Below, piece by piece: positions 49,999-63,000 of a DNA stretch of 64,000 nucleotides (position 1 is the stretch's first letter; each line of letters opens with the position of its first letter). The DNA comes from Malus domestica (Eukaryota; Streptophyta; Magnoliopsida; Rosales; Rosaceae): assembly GCF_042453785.1 (NCBI RefSeq), contig NC_091672.1, positions 5,246,001 to 5,310,000 on the forward strand, in the 5' to 3' direction. The position numbers and the translations under genes were made by a program. Below the pieces are notes generated by a model that was not told where the DNA came from, ran no database searches, and saw nothing but the letters and a program-made list of their open reading frames with translations.

Positions 49999-50601
49999 TT
50001 GTCGATATCATATACCTACTTTAAAATTATTATTCTTTTACATCTACTTCCCTCCCATTTAATTCCGAATGAAAAAAGGAGCCAAAAAAACAAGAGTTCA
50101 GAACGCGAGAGAGAGAGAGAGAAATGGAGGAATCGATTCGGAGCTTGTGCAAGGGCGTCGCGTCCTTCTGCAACCACTTCCACAGCAGCTGCGACGCCCT
50201 CAAAACTTCCGTCGACCGCCGCCCCATCCCTCTCGATACGGCGTCGTCCAACTTCCTCAATCCCTCAACCGCCGCGTCTCCGCCGCCAGCACCCAACTCA
50301 ACCTCCTTGAAACGATGTCGCTCGGCACCGTCTCCTTCGAGGAGCTCTTGGGACACTGCTGCGAGGTCCAAGGACAACCAAACCTGCCTCCTCCACCTCC
50401 AACGTCGTCTCTCCCCCTCCTCCGTCGCCCGTACTAGTTTTCTCGCCTGCCAAACACGCCCTTAAAAATAATTATTCGTAATAAATTATTAATTACGGTA
50501 TTTTCAGCAGAGCTTGAGATCGACGAGGACGACTTTGAAAGGACGCCGGTTGTTCAAGAGGAGGGATTCTATGCACCTGTCATTGATGAAGAAGAAGATT
50601 T

Positions 50602-50687
50602 GTATCCTTAATAGGAATTTGTAATTAAAATTAAAAATTTAGGAATTGGAATTTTGATTTGTGTTTTCTTAGTGGTGTTTCGATTAG
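50602..50687 (+). other. U12-type intron in the SKA3-like gene
   Basis: The donor is GTATCCTTAA, an exact match to the minor-spliceosome donor consensus. A branch-like TTTCTTAGT (50665-50673) lies about 15 nt before the acceptor GATTAG, as U12 introns require. Splicing here joins DEEEDL to LDESLSLKK in frame, whereas reading through gives a stop (TAA) within three codons. Length is 86 bp. Confidence 0.75.
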
Positions 50688-51255
50688 ATTGGATGAGTCT
50701 TTGAGTTTGAAGAAGCTCGGGCTTTCGGATGCGTCTCTTGCCACTTTAGCATCTCAAGGTCAGAAATTTATATCAAAACCCGTAAATCTGTTTGTTTGTG
50801 ATTTCTAGTTCACAATGCTCGAATTTTGCGTACTTGCTTTCTTAGTTTCAGTTTAATTTTCGCTGATGCAATCGACACTTTGAGTTCTATCGCGCACTCT
50901 GCTGCAGCTAATGCTAAAAGTGAGGAACCTGATATAGCTATGCATGAGTTTTAAGTCCTTTAAGGGGTCGTATGATGCTTCCACGAAGACCTCAGGAGCT
51001 CCCAGAGATGGATTGCTATCTGATTTCGGTATTTAATTCTGTCTTTTGTAGTATGTTTCCACTGAAAATCATCGGTTTAGCTGGGAACAAAATCTTATGA
51101 CGATTGCCCATTGATGTTGGCATTGCTTTTGAATAAATGTAGGGGAAGTTGAGGATAAACCAAAGCTAGCTGAAGTTCCTTTGCCTCTTGTAAAGGTATC
51201 CCAGGATGACTACGAGAGCCTTCCTTCCTACATGAAAAGTCTAGCACCTTGGGAG

Positions 51256-52623
51256 GTATGAAGCTGCGTCGTGTTTATTGTGATTGCATTTATGTTTTCA
51301 AATCTGCATACACTGTATTGCAAGGTAGCGCTTAAGTGACCTGCATCATGATTCATGATAATGGGAACGACTTGTAAGCAGTGAATTATTATCCAAGACC
51401 AAAACATGAATCACAGTCTAAAAGCTCCAACCAAAATTCATGTATAAGAGAACCAAGAAGAAAAGCATACCTGCAGCAACTCCAGAACTCGAAGCCATAG
51501 CACCAAGCTTCCAGTGAACCTTCTCTTCTCTTGCAGATTATCTAGAACTCGACTTTCAAATAGGATTAAGTCCAGTATGAGTGTTTTTTCTGTGAGAAGA
51601 GAGGTCATTATATATATACACATATAATCTTTACCTTGACAGATTAGGATTCCCTATTAAAATCCATATACGAAACAAACACTTATTTCCTTGTTATACA
51701 TGAACTGATCTCAATGCTATACAAGATCCTTCTTTGCCAAGGATTAGCATTCCTTTTGTCAACAAGACTTTTCTATCAAACTGAACACCTATAGCCGATC
51801 CAAAACTTCTCTATCTCATACTCATATTCTCACACGACTCTTATACCGGCATTTGGAATCCTTATGGTGATAAAATATAGAGAGAAGTATCTATTGAATG
51901 ACTGAGAAATTGACTATTATTCTGATAGCTGTAAGATGTTGAATGTTGGATAGTGAAGTATCTATCTAGTGATAAAGTTTCCATGCTAATTGTGCTTGAG
52001 TGTTAAAAATGATATCCTAAAGGTTTCCCGTTTTAGCAACCCCAAGGGTATAGACCACGAGAGAGCTCAGGTTTGTCATTGGTCATCGTCTTGTCTTGGA
52101 ACATTGTTTGAGAATGCTTCATAGCAGATTTACGCATGGTTTGAGGATTTCACTTGGCTAAATCAGTAGTCTCATTGCAGATGAAGGCTTTTTCTTTTTT
52201 TTTTTGTTTTTTTTTTTCCATCCAATTGATACAAGTTAAAATGTGCAAATTTATATAAAGCCAATGGAATCGACCAAGATGTGAGGTAATGTAATAGATG
52301 GCGTTGAGGACTCTGGAAAAGTTTATGAATATGTATGATGCACCGTGTAACTCAGAGGATATCGTTATCGAGGTAGTGTCTTCATTGAGAAAGAAAAATG
52401 AATGCAAATAAGAATGACATTAGGGTAGAATAAGATCGATGTTGACAAACTTTCCGTGCCTTTATGTGCATTTAGAAACTTACCAGTTTTAGTCTTAAAT
52501 GAATATATCAATCCTCATCAAATATCACAGTTCGCTTTGTAGTTTACTGTATGACGTCAAATTTGTTGTTCGTTTTGTTTCCAATTTGTGAAAAATTGTG
52601 TTGTGTTGAACTCAGACTTTCAG
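51256..52623 (+). other. Long intron of the SKA3-like gene
   Basis: 1,368 bp with no recognisable gene. It includes a T-rich stretch (52190-52220). The donor is GTATGA and the acceptor ACTTTCAG. Short ORFs on either strand are without domains. Confidence 0.55.
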
Positions 52624-52961
52624 GACTTGGTTGCCGCTGTCGAGAAGATTAATTCAAGCCTGAAACAGAAAGCAAGGGGGAATAATTTCTTTCATCAAGA
52701 TGAAATTTCGTCCTTGGGCTTAGGTAAGTTCTTTTTTTTGCTTCTTCATAGACTTTGATTTCATGCAAGAACAATAGCATGCCTGCGGTGCATCCATACT
52801 TGTTGGCATATGCACACATGTTTCATTTGAAATCTCTTTACCACCATATGTTTATAGATGTCGAAATCAACGACCTGATTTGGTGCTGTTTCATAGATAT
52901 AGGGCTGAAAGCGAGCTCTTTGCTCCTGCTTGTACGCATGAATCGATTTTTTAGACCGTAA

Positions 52962-53409
52962 ATGGTTTAATATCGTACCAAGTTTTGTAACGGGATGTAG
53001 ATCATATCCAATGGAGTTTCATAAATACGAGTCTTACGAATCCTGCTGACAGAACTGCGTTAGCCTTTTACCCAATTATGCAACGGAATTGGCGCATTAG
53101 GTTTGTTTTTTTTTAAGTTCCGTTCGAGAACTATTTCGTTTTTAATTTTTGGTTTTCACTTAAGATGCCACATCTACTTATGAGACAGATAAGGCAAGTC
53201 AAGACGATACCACACTCCGGTACTTAGAAGTTTCGTGGTTACGAGATCATTCTCCCACAATATTTCCTAATGTCATTTGTACTAAATCATTCACTTGTAC
53301 TCACTAAAGGAGAACTTGAACCTATGTACTTGTGCAAACCCTTCACAATTAATGAGAACTCCTCTATTCCGTGGACGTAGCCAATCTGGGTGAACCACGT
53401 ACATCTTGT
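52962..53409. other. Flank between the SKA3-like gene and the LINE fragment
   Basis: Probable 3' UTR, then sequence that may be the unrecognisable 5' side of the LINE copy. No gene. Confidence 0.35.
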
Positions 53410-54103
53410 GTTTGCTTTCCTATCTCTATCCATTTATATACTTATCCACACTAATGACCGGAGCAATCTAGCGAAGATCACAAAAAGTGACCGTTTTCGC
53501 TACCTAGGATCTATCTTGCAAGAGAACGGAGAATTAGATGGAGATCTCAACCATAGAATACAAGCTAGATGGATGAAGTGTAAGAGTGCATCCGGCGTGT
53601 TGTGTGACCGTCGTAGGCCACTGAAGCTCAAGGGAAAATTTTATAGGACGGCAATAAGGCCAGCGATGTTGTATGGCACAGAATGTTGGGCTGTGAAGCA
53701 TCAACACGTACACAAAATGGGTGTAGCGGAGATGAGGATGCTTCGTGGGATGTATGGGCACACGAGAAAGGATAAGATTGGGAATGAGGATATCCGAGGT
53801 AAAGTAGGAGTAGCCAAAATTGAAGGAAATATGAGAGAAAATCGGTTCCGGTGGTTTGGACATGTGCAAAGAAGGCCTACTGACGCTCCGGTTCGAAAAT
53901 GTGACTACGGGACAGGGGTTCAGGGCCGAAGGGGTAGAGGAAGACCTAGGAAAACTTTGGAAGAGACCCTAAGAAAAGACTTGAGTACTTGGATCTAACG
54001 GAGGACATGACACAAAACCGAGCACAATGGCGTTCTAGGATTCATATAGCCGACCCCACTAAGTGGGAAAAGGCTTTGTTGTTGTTGTTGTTGTTGTTGT
54101 TGG
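53410..54103 (+). mobile_element. 5'-truncated LINE (non-LTR retrotransposon) with (GTT)n tail
   Basis: The ORF to TAA at 53996-53998 holds the C-terminal end of a LINE reverse transcriptase ORF: FRYLGSILQENGELDGDLNH, then AIRPAMLYGTECWAVK, MRMLRGMYGHTRKDKI and RFRWFGHVQRRP. A 75-bp 3' UTR follows, ending AAAGGCTTTGTTG, and a GTT repeat tail (54075-54102). The fingers and palm with catalytic residues are missing, so only the 3' end remains. The 3' end and simple-repeat tail suggest an RTE-like clade, by inference. A second partial copy sits at 63018. Confidence 0.88.
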
Positions 54104-55194
54104 ATTTGTCTGTGGACTTATCAGTCATTTTGCAAGAGGATACTGAAGTCATTTAAGAAAAGTATGTATTTGGGTCCTGAAATGAGTTTTGAGTGTTAAC
54201 ATAACCATTCTACATTGAATTGAAATAGGTTGCTCTGGGTTACAAAATACTTCGAATGTTTTTACCGTTTTTAGATCCTGGTTTTTGTATTTTTTTTTAA
54301 ACAAAGATCTTACGGTTAAGACACTCAGAGTAGTGTAAAAAATCCCATGCAAGATCAGGTTGAATAATCTCAACTTGAATAGCTTCATGAAATCAGTGTT
54401 GGTAATTTTGGTCTTTGGAGTTGAAATGCAAGCTTTTAGCATGAGGGTTAGGTGAAAAAGCCACCATGATTTTTAACGTGAGCGCAACCTGTATAAATAG
54501 ACCAAATTAGCTGAGGAAGAACAATAATACAAACAAACTCTTTCTTTCAATTAAGCAGATACAGTGGTAACAATGTGTTTTGAGGAAATTGAGACGTTAC
54601 TACATGGCTGAATAAGAAAATTAACATGACGAAGAAACAGGATTGCGAGGGACATTGTGAACAATTGCTCGTAAAAAGGCTTCTATGACCTGTATCGCGG
54701 GTCAATTGGTTACAATGCCTCATTCAATCCTGTTTTTTTCATCATGATTCTTTTCATTTCCGGCAGTCATGTACCCTCTCAAGTTCCTCAAACAGATTGA
54801 TACCACCATATTTGCTTGCTTGAAAAGAAAGGAGTTTTTTGGTATTTTCGTTGTACCTTAAGCTAATTGGTCTTATTTTTAAAAGTGGTATTCATGTCAA
54901 AGTCATTGTGGCTTTTTCACCTACTTCTAACGCTAAGCTTGCATTTGAACTCTCAATACCAAATGGAAGGTGATTTTTCACCAGTTTTTTCTAGCTTGTA
55001 CGGCGGCCATCGGACCGCACTTGTGGTCGCCCTTGTTCACAGCAAGCGCCCAATGTATGCAGATGTTGGAAATCCTGGATTTCTTCAGGTCATTCCGCAG
55101 ATGGGCATAGTGTTCTTTTATTTTCAACAAAACTGAAGAGGCTTTTGAGTGTAAACAGAACCACTCTTTTTTAAAAGAAAACTAATGAAAAGGA
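54104..55194. other. Intergenic region
   Basis: No gene supported. The ORF at 54867-55136 begins in T-rich DNA and has no recognisable domain. Confidence 0.4.
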
Positions 55195-55335
55195 TTTGGA
55201 AACTTTGAGTTTTAATGATAAGGACAAAATAAAGGGTAAAGTGAATAGTACCAGGATTGATTTTTTAGTGTAAAAATGTGATTTTTCGTTAAAGTGAACA
55301 GTACCGGGAGCTTTTCGTTAAAGTTCCCCTTTTTT
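55195..55335. repeat. Dispersed repeat with internal direct copies
   Basis: AAAGTGAATAGTACCAGG (55239) and AAAGTGAACAGTACCGGG (55293) repeat at a 54-bp offset, with TTTTTCGTTAAAG phrases between and after. The block looks like a short dispersed element; class unknown. Confidence 0.55.
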
Positions 55336-55439
55336 AATTCAACACTCAAGGCATCCCCCAGAGTCAACATGGCTTGCTATGTTTATTAGATTGGATTAAT
55401 CCCCAAACCCCAAATTCGGATATCAATTTGCTTTGGCAT

Positions 55440-55985
55440 TGCAGAGATAAACCTCTATAAAGTCATAAAGTTGGGACCAAGTTAATTTCATATTTTAGAG
55501 AGGTGATTAAATAATAGAGGTGTAGTTAAAAATATTATTTATTAACTTATTTATCCTTAATGAATGTGTGTGGAAATACCCAAATTTTCATGCCAAGAAG
55601 TTGTAAACATGCTTGAGAAGTTAGAAACATTGCGGCTTCAACAAGGTGTCCGTGTTGACAAAGTATTATATTACCCACAAGCTTAAAGAGGTGGTATCAA
55701 CTTTAAAAGCTAAAGCCTTGTCCCAAACAACTTTAGAGAAATATTGAGTTCATCTTAAACTTTTATTTGTGATATTGCATATTTTTGTACTCATCGACAA
55801 TTATTACTGTGTGGCGATGTGTTTCCTAAGATGGGACCAAAAAAAAATTATAACTTATCACCGTATGAAGTTTATTCCTACACATAACTAGTACCAAGTT
55901 GGGACCAAAATTGTTTGACTTTAGAAGATTATTCCTTTACAGAGTATTACTTTAGAGAGTTTTTACTGTATAAGATAAAATATAA
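55440..55985. repeat. Inverted-repeat element of ~545 bp
   Basis: The left end AAACCTCTATAAAGTCATA (55450) and the complement of the right end AAAACTCTCTAAAGTAATA (about 55943-55970) match at about three quarters of positions. The phrase AGTTGGGACCAA occurs inside at 55470 and 55895. It is probably a degenerate DNA transposon derivative. Confidence 0.5.
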
Positions 55986-57072
55986 AAAACTAAAAGGGAC
56001 ATGTGGTCCAATATAGAGATTTTTTAATGTACTTGAAACATGAAATAGTACGGCACATGTTATTACACAATTAGAAGGACACTTGGAAAAATAAACTTTC
56101 CTCCAATTGTATAATAACATGTGGTGTACCGTCCCAAATACTAAGCATGTTGAAAAATTTCTCGATAAGGTGTTGAGTTTCTATCTATGCATCCCGGATT
56201 CGAAACCTTATCCATCCCTAAATTATTGTAATAGTTTCGAACCCTTCCCTCTCCTTAATAATAAAAAATTTAGAAAGGACAAGTAAAAGGGATATGCGTA
56301 CTCATATTTTAATGTTCCTGGATCAATTGAACTGCATTGCCGAAAAGCGTTTTTCACTTGAATTTCAATAGTGTATCTTATACATCTATTTTGGTATATA
56401 AATCAACATGTCCTGCATGCATGGACGACGCAGTGACTTGTGCAAAACTGACATGCGAAATCATAAACACTGCATAGATGAACTGAAAAATAAACGGTTC
56501 AGATTGATGCACACAAACACGACAATTCGAAATCATATATCTTATACAATCTGAGAGCCAGAATTGTGAACAAGCCAACCACGCTAATACAAACCCCTTG
56601 TGCAGTTTTTTCCCATCTCTTTCACGAAATTAAGATAAAATTAATTGAACAGAAAAATAATATTACGGAACAATCCTAAATGCAAATGCAGCCGACTGTA
56701 CCCGATACAAATGCCCTCAAAATCTCCTTATGTACTGCTAAATTACAACGGAGCTGTATAGGGAACGCAACCAACCTCCGAAAGCGAGGCGGCGCCTTCA
56801 CCAAGGAGGCAAAACAAACAAACAAAAGGATCAGAGCAGAACTCCAGCAGAGGGATTAACAATTTTACGACACATCGGGAGATGATCTTCCAGTTCCGCA
56901 ACCACATGAATCAACATTTGAGCCCAAAAGACAACAATCGAATCCTAACCAAATCACCCCTATATGATACGAGCTACATTGTTTCGCATCCTGGCTATTT
57001 TCAGACTGCCTCTGTGGCACTGAAGGATGCTAAGTACAAGCTGATGCACCGGCCTAGGACCATCAGCTCTTG
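55986..57072. other. Intergenic region downstream of the UBP12-type gene
   Basis: No gene supported. The last ~300 bp before 57073 are the probable 3' UTR of the minus-strand deubiquitinase. Confidence 0.45.
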
Positions 57073-60000
57073 TTAGTTGTATATTTTAACTGGCTTCTCG
57101 TACGTGTGACGGTTCTGCAATATATTGTGAGGTGAATCAAAACCAAGAAACGGGAGGTATCCATTTATTCGATACACTATTTGGGCATGAGCATGTGAAG
57201 TTTGTATAACACCGAGAAGCAGCACTTACCTGATTTACTGCATACGCTCTCTTAGGAGCATTATCAGAGTGCTCCAACCCAAGGTACTGCTCCCATGCAC
57301 CATAAACATCTCTTCTCTGAGGAAAACAAAAGCCATAACAATGGAATTAAAGAACCCACAATGCAATAACGGCAATACCCATAAGCACAAGATTACAATA
57401 GACCATAGAACATACCTGAAAACGGCTGGACACAACATCAGAATCCTGCAAGTACTCAGGACGACCAAGTGACAAGAAAGCAAACTTCCACTGCGCAACC
57501 AAAAGGGAAATAGATGAGCAGAAAAATAAAAACCCATTAATTCTAGAGGTAAAACAATCTTTTCCTCCAGTAACGTTCCAACAAATGTAAGGTTGAATCA
57601 AGTACCTTGGCAAACTCCTCATCGGGGACCTGCAATTTCTTTTGTATCCGTTCTTTAACTTCAGCTAAAGTTTCACCTTCATGGATGACCAAGAAGAAAG
57701 GTTCCCCAAAATTTTGTACTTGCTGTTGAAATGTACAAAGAACAAGATAGTTACTAAAATCTTTATATATTTGGGTTAATCAGTCTTCATCTCTAACTGA
57801 AACAGTAATCAAATAGTTGTACAAAATACCAATCAACAAGCCAAAATTCCGCTTGCAAAAAAAATTTAATAAAAATTCACATACCATCTGGTTCTGTGCA
57901 GTGTCTTTTGTAAAGTGGTAAACATGAATCAAGCGATCATGGGGACCCAAGTTTTTCTCTTCTTCTGGAATCTGATACAAGAGGGGGAAAAAGTCAGCTG
58001 CATAGAAAGTACCAAGTAAAAATATCAATCCAAGCAAGGATGCTAATCTGGAAAGGGAAAACCAACTAATTACAAATCTTGCCCATAAAACTACACCCAC
58101 ATTCTAAAAAATTTCAACTGAATAAAGAAGAAACTTCCCAAAATAAAACTAAATAAAGAAAAGGGGGAGAAATGAACTTGCCTCCTCTGCACGCAAAGTC
58201 CAGTACTGGTCATTTATATTCTCAATTTTCTCACTGTGTGGGAAGATCTGAAAACAAACAGATGGAACTGAGTGCAACTACAGACTGCACATACATTATT
58301 CGACGGAAAAAAATTCTGATATAACAAGGTCCTTTAGGAAAACAAGCCAAACATATCATACATAATCACATCATAAATGGGGCCAGCAACATGCATATCA
58401 TTTCTGGGAAAAATGACCCAAAAAAGTACCTATATGCTGACACAGCTGACATACAAATAATTACCTTGTAAATCTTGTGATAGAAAACCTCAAGCAGTCG
58501 GAGTTCTGCATTTGGATGAGACAGCTCTACCTGCTTCAAGTACACCATACATTGAGTAAAATCTATTATACAGAACTTTCAAAGGAGGCAGAGATAAATT
58601 ATATTGAGCATCTAATAACTCTTAAAGTTAGTCAAAGTGATATATCTTATAAGCAATAAATAAAGGGATATATGACAGCATCATTACCTTTCCTGTACCA
58701 AAAACGAAAAGAAAATACAGATAGAACTTAAAATATGATTGACAGAAACAGTACCTTCGTTTTAAGTACATTAATGACATCCCCCACAGTGCTCTGTTTG
58801 GGCAATCTAATATTGTGAATCACCACCTGTAAACATCACTCAAGTTTATGATGTGCACAATGACTGTTCATAGGCAGAAGACGCTGAAAAAAAATTACTC
58901 ATACCTCATCTTTTGTAGCATGATGAAAAGCAACTTTTAGATTTTTTAGGCCTTGCAATTCTGGCAGGGGGATGTCCAAGACTTCATAATACAAAATATC
59001 AGAGCTCTGTAAAAGGAAACAATAAGCATAATTAGTAGCCACACCACATGATGCATATGAGAGTGAATTAAACAGAGGAAGGGCAATACAGTGCCACCTA
59101 CTTGATTGTAATGAACTAACATATCAGTTAAATGCTCTACGCCCCGAAATTTAATTGGTTGGGGCTTAGGTTGCTGAGAATAGCAGTTATGTGCAGTGAG
59201 TCTGATTTTGGTGGGATCTTCCAAACCAATTTGGCGAGCCAATTTCTCCACCACATCATCGTAAGTGTGTAGCTTTGACCTAAAAATAACAATGAAAAAT
59301 AAAGTTAACGAACTGAGTAATAAAACAATGATGGACTGTTCAACTATGAGGGACAATGGTTCAGGAAGTACATACAATTCTAAACTGAAATCCTCCTCCT
59401 TAGGTTTCTCCAAAGAACGGAAATGAACAACCTGTAAAGCATCAGACCATTCAACACAGTTAGGTTTAACATTCAACAAAATATAGCTATAAAACAAATT
59501 AAATGTTTCCACAGCCTGTACCTGGCGATTGTGTACGTATTCCAAAAATGAAGGAACATCAGGATATTTACATTCTTCTTCACTTTCAAGAGGAGTAGAC
59601 TTCTGAAAGCAAATAATATCCCCATCTTCAATCTGGAAAAGGAACGCAACCGATGGTTAACTGAAAATATACCTAGAATCAAAACGTTAATTCCTATAAT
59701 ACACACATATTTGTAATATACCAAGCATGCAATATAGCAACAGTTACCTGACTCGATCGAAATGAGGTCTTCTTGTCAAGATGTTCGCACATGATACATG
59801 GCTCAAACTTTATTTCCTGAAATTGTAGCACAAAAACATGTATTAAGTTTGCTTAAAATGCTACAGCAAAGCATGCAACAAATTATAAATATACATATAT
59901 ATTCTACATGTCTATGTACAATATATATGAGTGTGTGCGTGTGTGCGTGTGAGCTACGACACAACCTTATGCTAAAATTTAAAGTGAAACACACCTCATA

Positions 60001-63000
60001 AAGCTCAATTTCTTCATCAGGGGTAAAACCAGCCAGTTGATTTAATTTTCCTAAAATCTCTGCTGGTTTACTAGAACTCTTCACAAAAAACCTACCAACA
60101 AAACTGGAAACAGAAAAGAAACTTAAATTAGCAAACACAAGGCAAAGGATAAAAATATTCAGCTAAGCAGAAAGAGCAGGATGTACCGTAGTTCTCGTTT
60201 CTCAGGCTCATAAAGCTTAAAGAAAAGAAGGATATCTTCCTTGGTTTTGTCAGGCGGAGGAATAGGACGTAGATCCTGGAAAATGTACAGAAACAATAAA
60301 ATGTAAGAAAAAAATCCTTTCATACAGCAATTGGAACTCCAATAAGCTTCACTACACAGGTAGTAACAAGAATAGAGTAAGACTGATTACCGGCCCAAAC
60401 TCTACTTCCAGAAACAACTTTAGCTCTGCATTGTGTGTTTTATTTGATACCTCTCTCAAGTGTCCAACCTGAAAAATGCAAGCGGTCATCATTAGCTTTG
60501 CATCACCTAAACCAAGCTCTTCTTAGCACCGAAGTCTAGTTAAAAACACTATCAATCATTCCAAATCTGAGATCGAATGTTTATCACTGACCAATCCATT
60601 AAGCACTTAGTTAAATTCCAATTTCACAAATAATAATAACAATTATAATCATCCATCATTCATTCATAAACTTGAGCAGTTCAGTGTTAGACTATACAAA
60701 GACAACATCCGCTATTAATCCAAATGGAGGAAAAGTAATAATTCAGATATAATAAGAATTACGAATTACGAATAGAACTGAAAACAAAGCATGTGGGCAA
60801 GGAGCAGGGCATCTTGTATTGAAAATCCATTCAAAGGTAGGAAGTACAAAGTACGTACTGATTGTGTTTCTTCCTGAGGTGTCAATGGTCGGTTGGGGCG
60901 ATATGTGTGGTTTTGTCTCTTGGCCCAAATCCAGAAACGCTGAAACTGCACTGGTATGCCAAACTCTTTCGCAACCTCCTCCTGTTAACCATTTCAAATT
61001 TAGGAATTCCCATATTAAACATAACCCCAAATGGTAGAAAAGAATACAGAAGACATAAATGCACAAAGTCAGCCTGTACTGGTGTACCTTGAAAAGATTA
61101 AAGGGCATTTGTTTCTGAACACGGAAATTACGAACTTTGTCATGGTCCACTAGGTCAAAATAAATATCCCTTCCAATTTGTTCTGTCAGATCCTCATCTC
61201 GAGCAACCTAAACACATCATTAAATTTTGCCATAATTTTTTTGTTCCACACCAAACACCTGTCATACCACATCTGAACAAACAATGGTGAAAATGGGGAT
61301 AAACTAGAAACCTTTACCTTAATAATAGTGTAGAGGTGTGCTTGTGCCTTATATTTCCTTTTGTCCTCTTTCTCTTCTTGTTCTTTCTTCAACCTTATCT
61401 GAAATGGAACATAGAATGTCAGTTCATTCTCTTAATTGGACACTGGAATCAGAACTTATGCTTGATATACCATTACCCTTAGATGTTCGGCTATGTCTTT
61501 CTCATCCACGTTACATATTATTTTGTCCTTATCACTGTCCCGTATATACACAAGCATGTATGCATTTGAGTATTTTGTAAATTTGAAAGGAGTATTATTG
61601 AAGCCAGGATTGGTCTGTGGCAACTGTTGGAAAGAAAACAACAATAGGTCAGTTGACAATTAAGAAACTTTAAAATCAAGGAGAACTATAGCAGGTTGGA
61701 TACAGCAAAAACTAAACTACCTCTTCCTCACCACCGTACTGCTCTTCTAAAGCCCTCTTCACATCCTCTTTTGTCACACGTTCATCATCAAATTTGTACC
61801 TAAAACAAGACATGACAAATTACATCAACACATGAAATGCATGCACAAGAACACTCATTCATGCATAAGAGCAAGCAGTCAGGTAACCAAGTTATGGTAC
61901 CAGAATCCATCAGAAAAGCAATGTGAAATATATAGATTCCAATAAAACCATCTTATTTGAACAAGGACCAACAAAAAAAAGTAAGAAGCAAAGCAAGAGA
62001 GCAGTGTGAGAGAATGTCTGTCTCTGCATTCATGTGTTTTCTGTGTGAGACTCCAGACAACTACAGAGAGAATCGATTCCAGGAGATCCGTCCATACCAC
62101 TGGTCTGAGAGGGTTGGTCTGATGAAAGCATAGTAATGGCCACCATGCACCCCACCACTATGCACCAAGACACTGCAACAGTAGAAAATTATCATAGTAA
62201 GTAACCAACTACAAAGTAAAATTTATGAAGCTCCACACAACATGACCAAACAGGCATATGCAAAAGCAGGATCGAACAACCCTCTTCATATATTGTATTA
62301 GTATTTTTAACTACCATAATCACTACTGGGCACAACTGATAAATTAAACCCGAAATTTTTTTCATAATCCCACCCACTCAACTAATAGTAGAGGCACAAT
62401 GCCTTAATAGTCGTAGGCATGAAAGAACTTTGATAAATAAGTAGACTCCTAGACATCATGAATGACCATACATTAGATAGTTCTATAACCCAGCTTCAAT
62501 TTCAATGAAAAAAATTGGATCTATCCACTGGGGATATCATATGTCAAGACAAGAAGAAAATTGGTTATGTTACACTCAGTAAATAATGCCATGCACATGC
62601 AAAGGTCTAGAAAGTACAATCCTTTGAAATAACATGCCAAATTTAGGAAATAGATGATCTATATTATATCATGTAATAGTACAAGGCAAAATAGATACCT
62701 ATGAAGAGTGTAGAGGTTGCGAACACTCTTATCTGATTCAGGTGATAGATATTTTCCATTCTCCCTATCAAGGTCAAGTTGAAGAGGAAATTCATAGCGA
62801 TCATTTATCTGCCAAAAACAAATAATACAACATTCTTACCATGATAATTTATTTGCTTTCCATTTAAAAAATGTCATTGCCACACGAACAAACATACCCA
62901 ACAGGTAAAAACGAATTTCATTAGTATATATAACTTTGAATAAAAATAATCCATTAGATTGAGAAAGTTCAACTATAAAGAAACTGAAAAACAATGAGGT

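Larger units (their letters stand above)
50124..52961 (+). pseudogene. SKA3-like kinetochore protein gene, with frameshifts
   Basis: Approximate exons: 50124-50482, 50508-50601, 50688-50758, 50908-51028, 51143-51255, 52624-52723 and 52903-52961. The N-terminal coiled-coil segment (SLCKGVASFCNHFHSSCDAL) and TMSLGTVSFEELLGHC match plant proteins that I associate with the spindle and kinetochore-associated (SKA) complex, which helps kinetochores hold microtubule ends. Later exons carry ELEIDEDDFERTPVV, LSLKKLGLSDASLATLASQ, SQDDYESLPSYMKSLAPWE and VAAVEKINSSL. Exon 1 shifts frame near 50255 and again near 50370. Exon 4 shifts near 50953 (GAGTTTTAAGTCC). Splice sites otherwise look intact. The last exon is short and ends FFRP. 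SKA3 is my preferred subunit because of the N-terminal pattern, but the YMKS region also resembles SKA1. Three indels mean a recent pseudogene or sequence error; the homology itself is solid. Confidence 0.6.

Noticed and set aside
50030-50377. 115-codon minus-strand ORF over SKA3-like exon 1
   Set aside because: Opposite strand of a conserved exon; arises from biased codon content.
53534-53869. 111-codon minus-strand ORF
   Set aside because: Antisense shadow of the LINE reverse transcriptase C-terminal frame.
54867-55136. 89-codon ORF with hydrophobic start, possible secreted peptide
   Set aside because: No homology, no splice or promoter context, and flanked by repeats.
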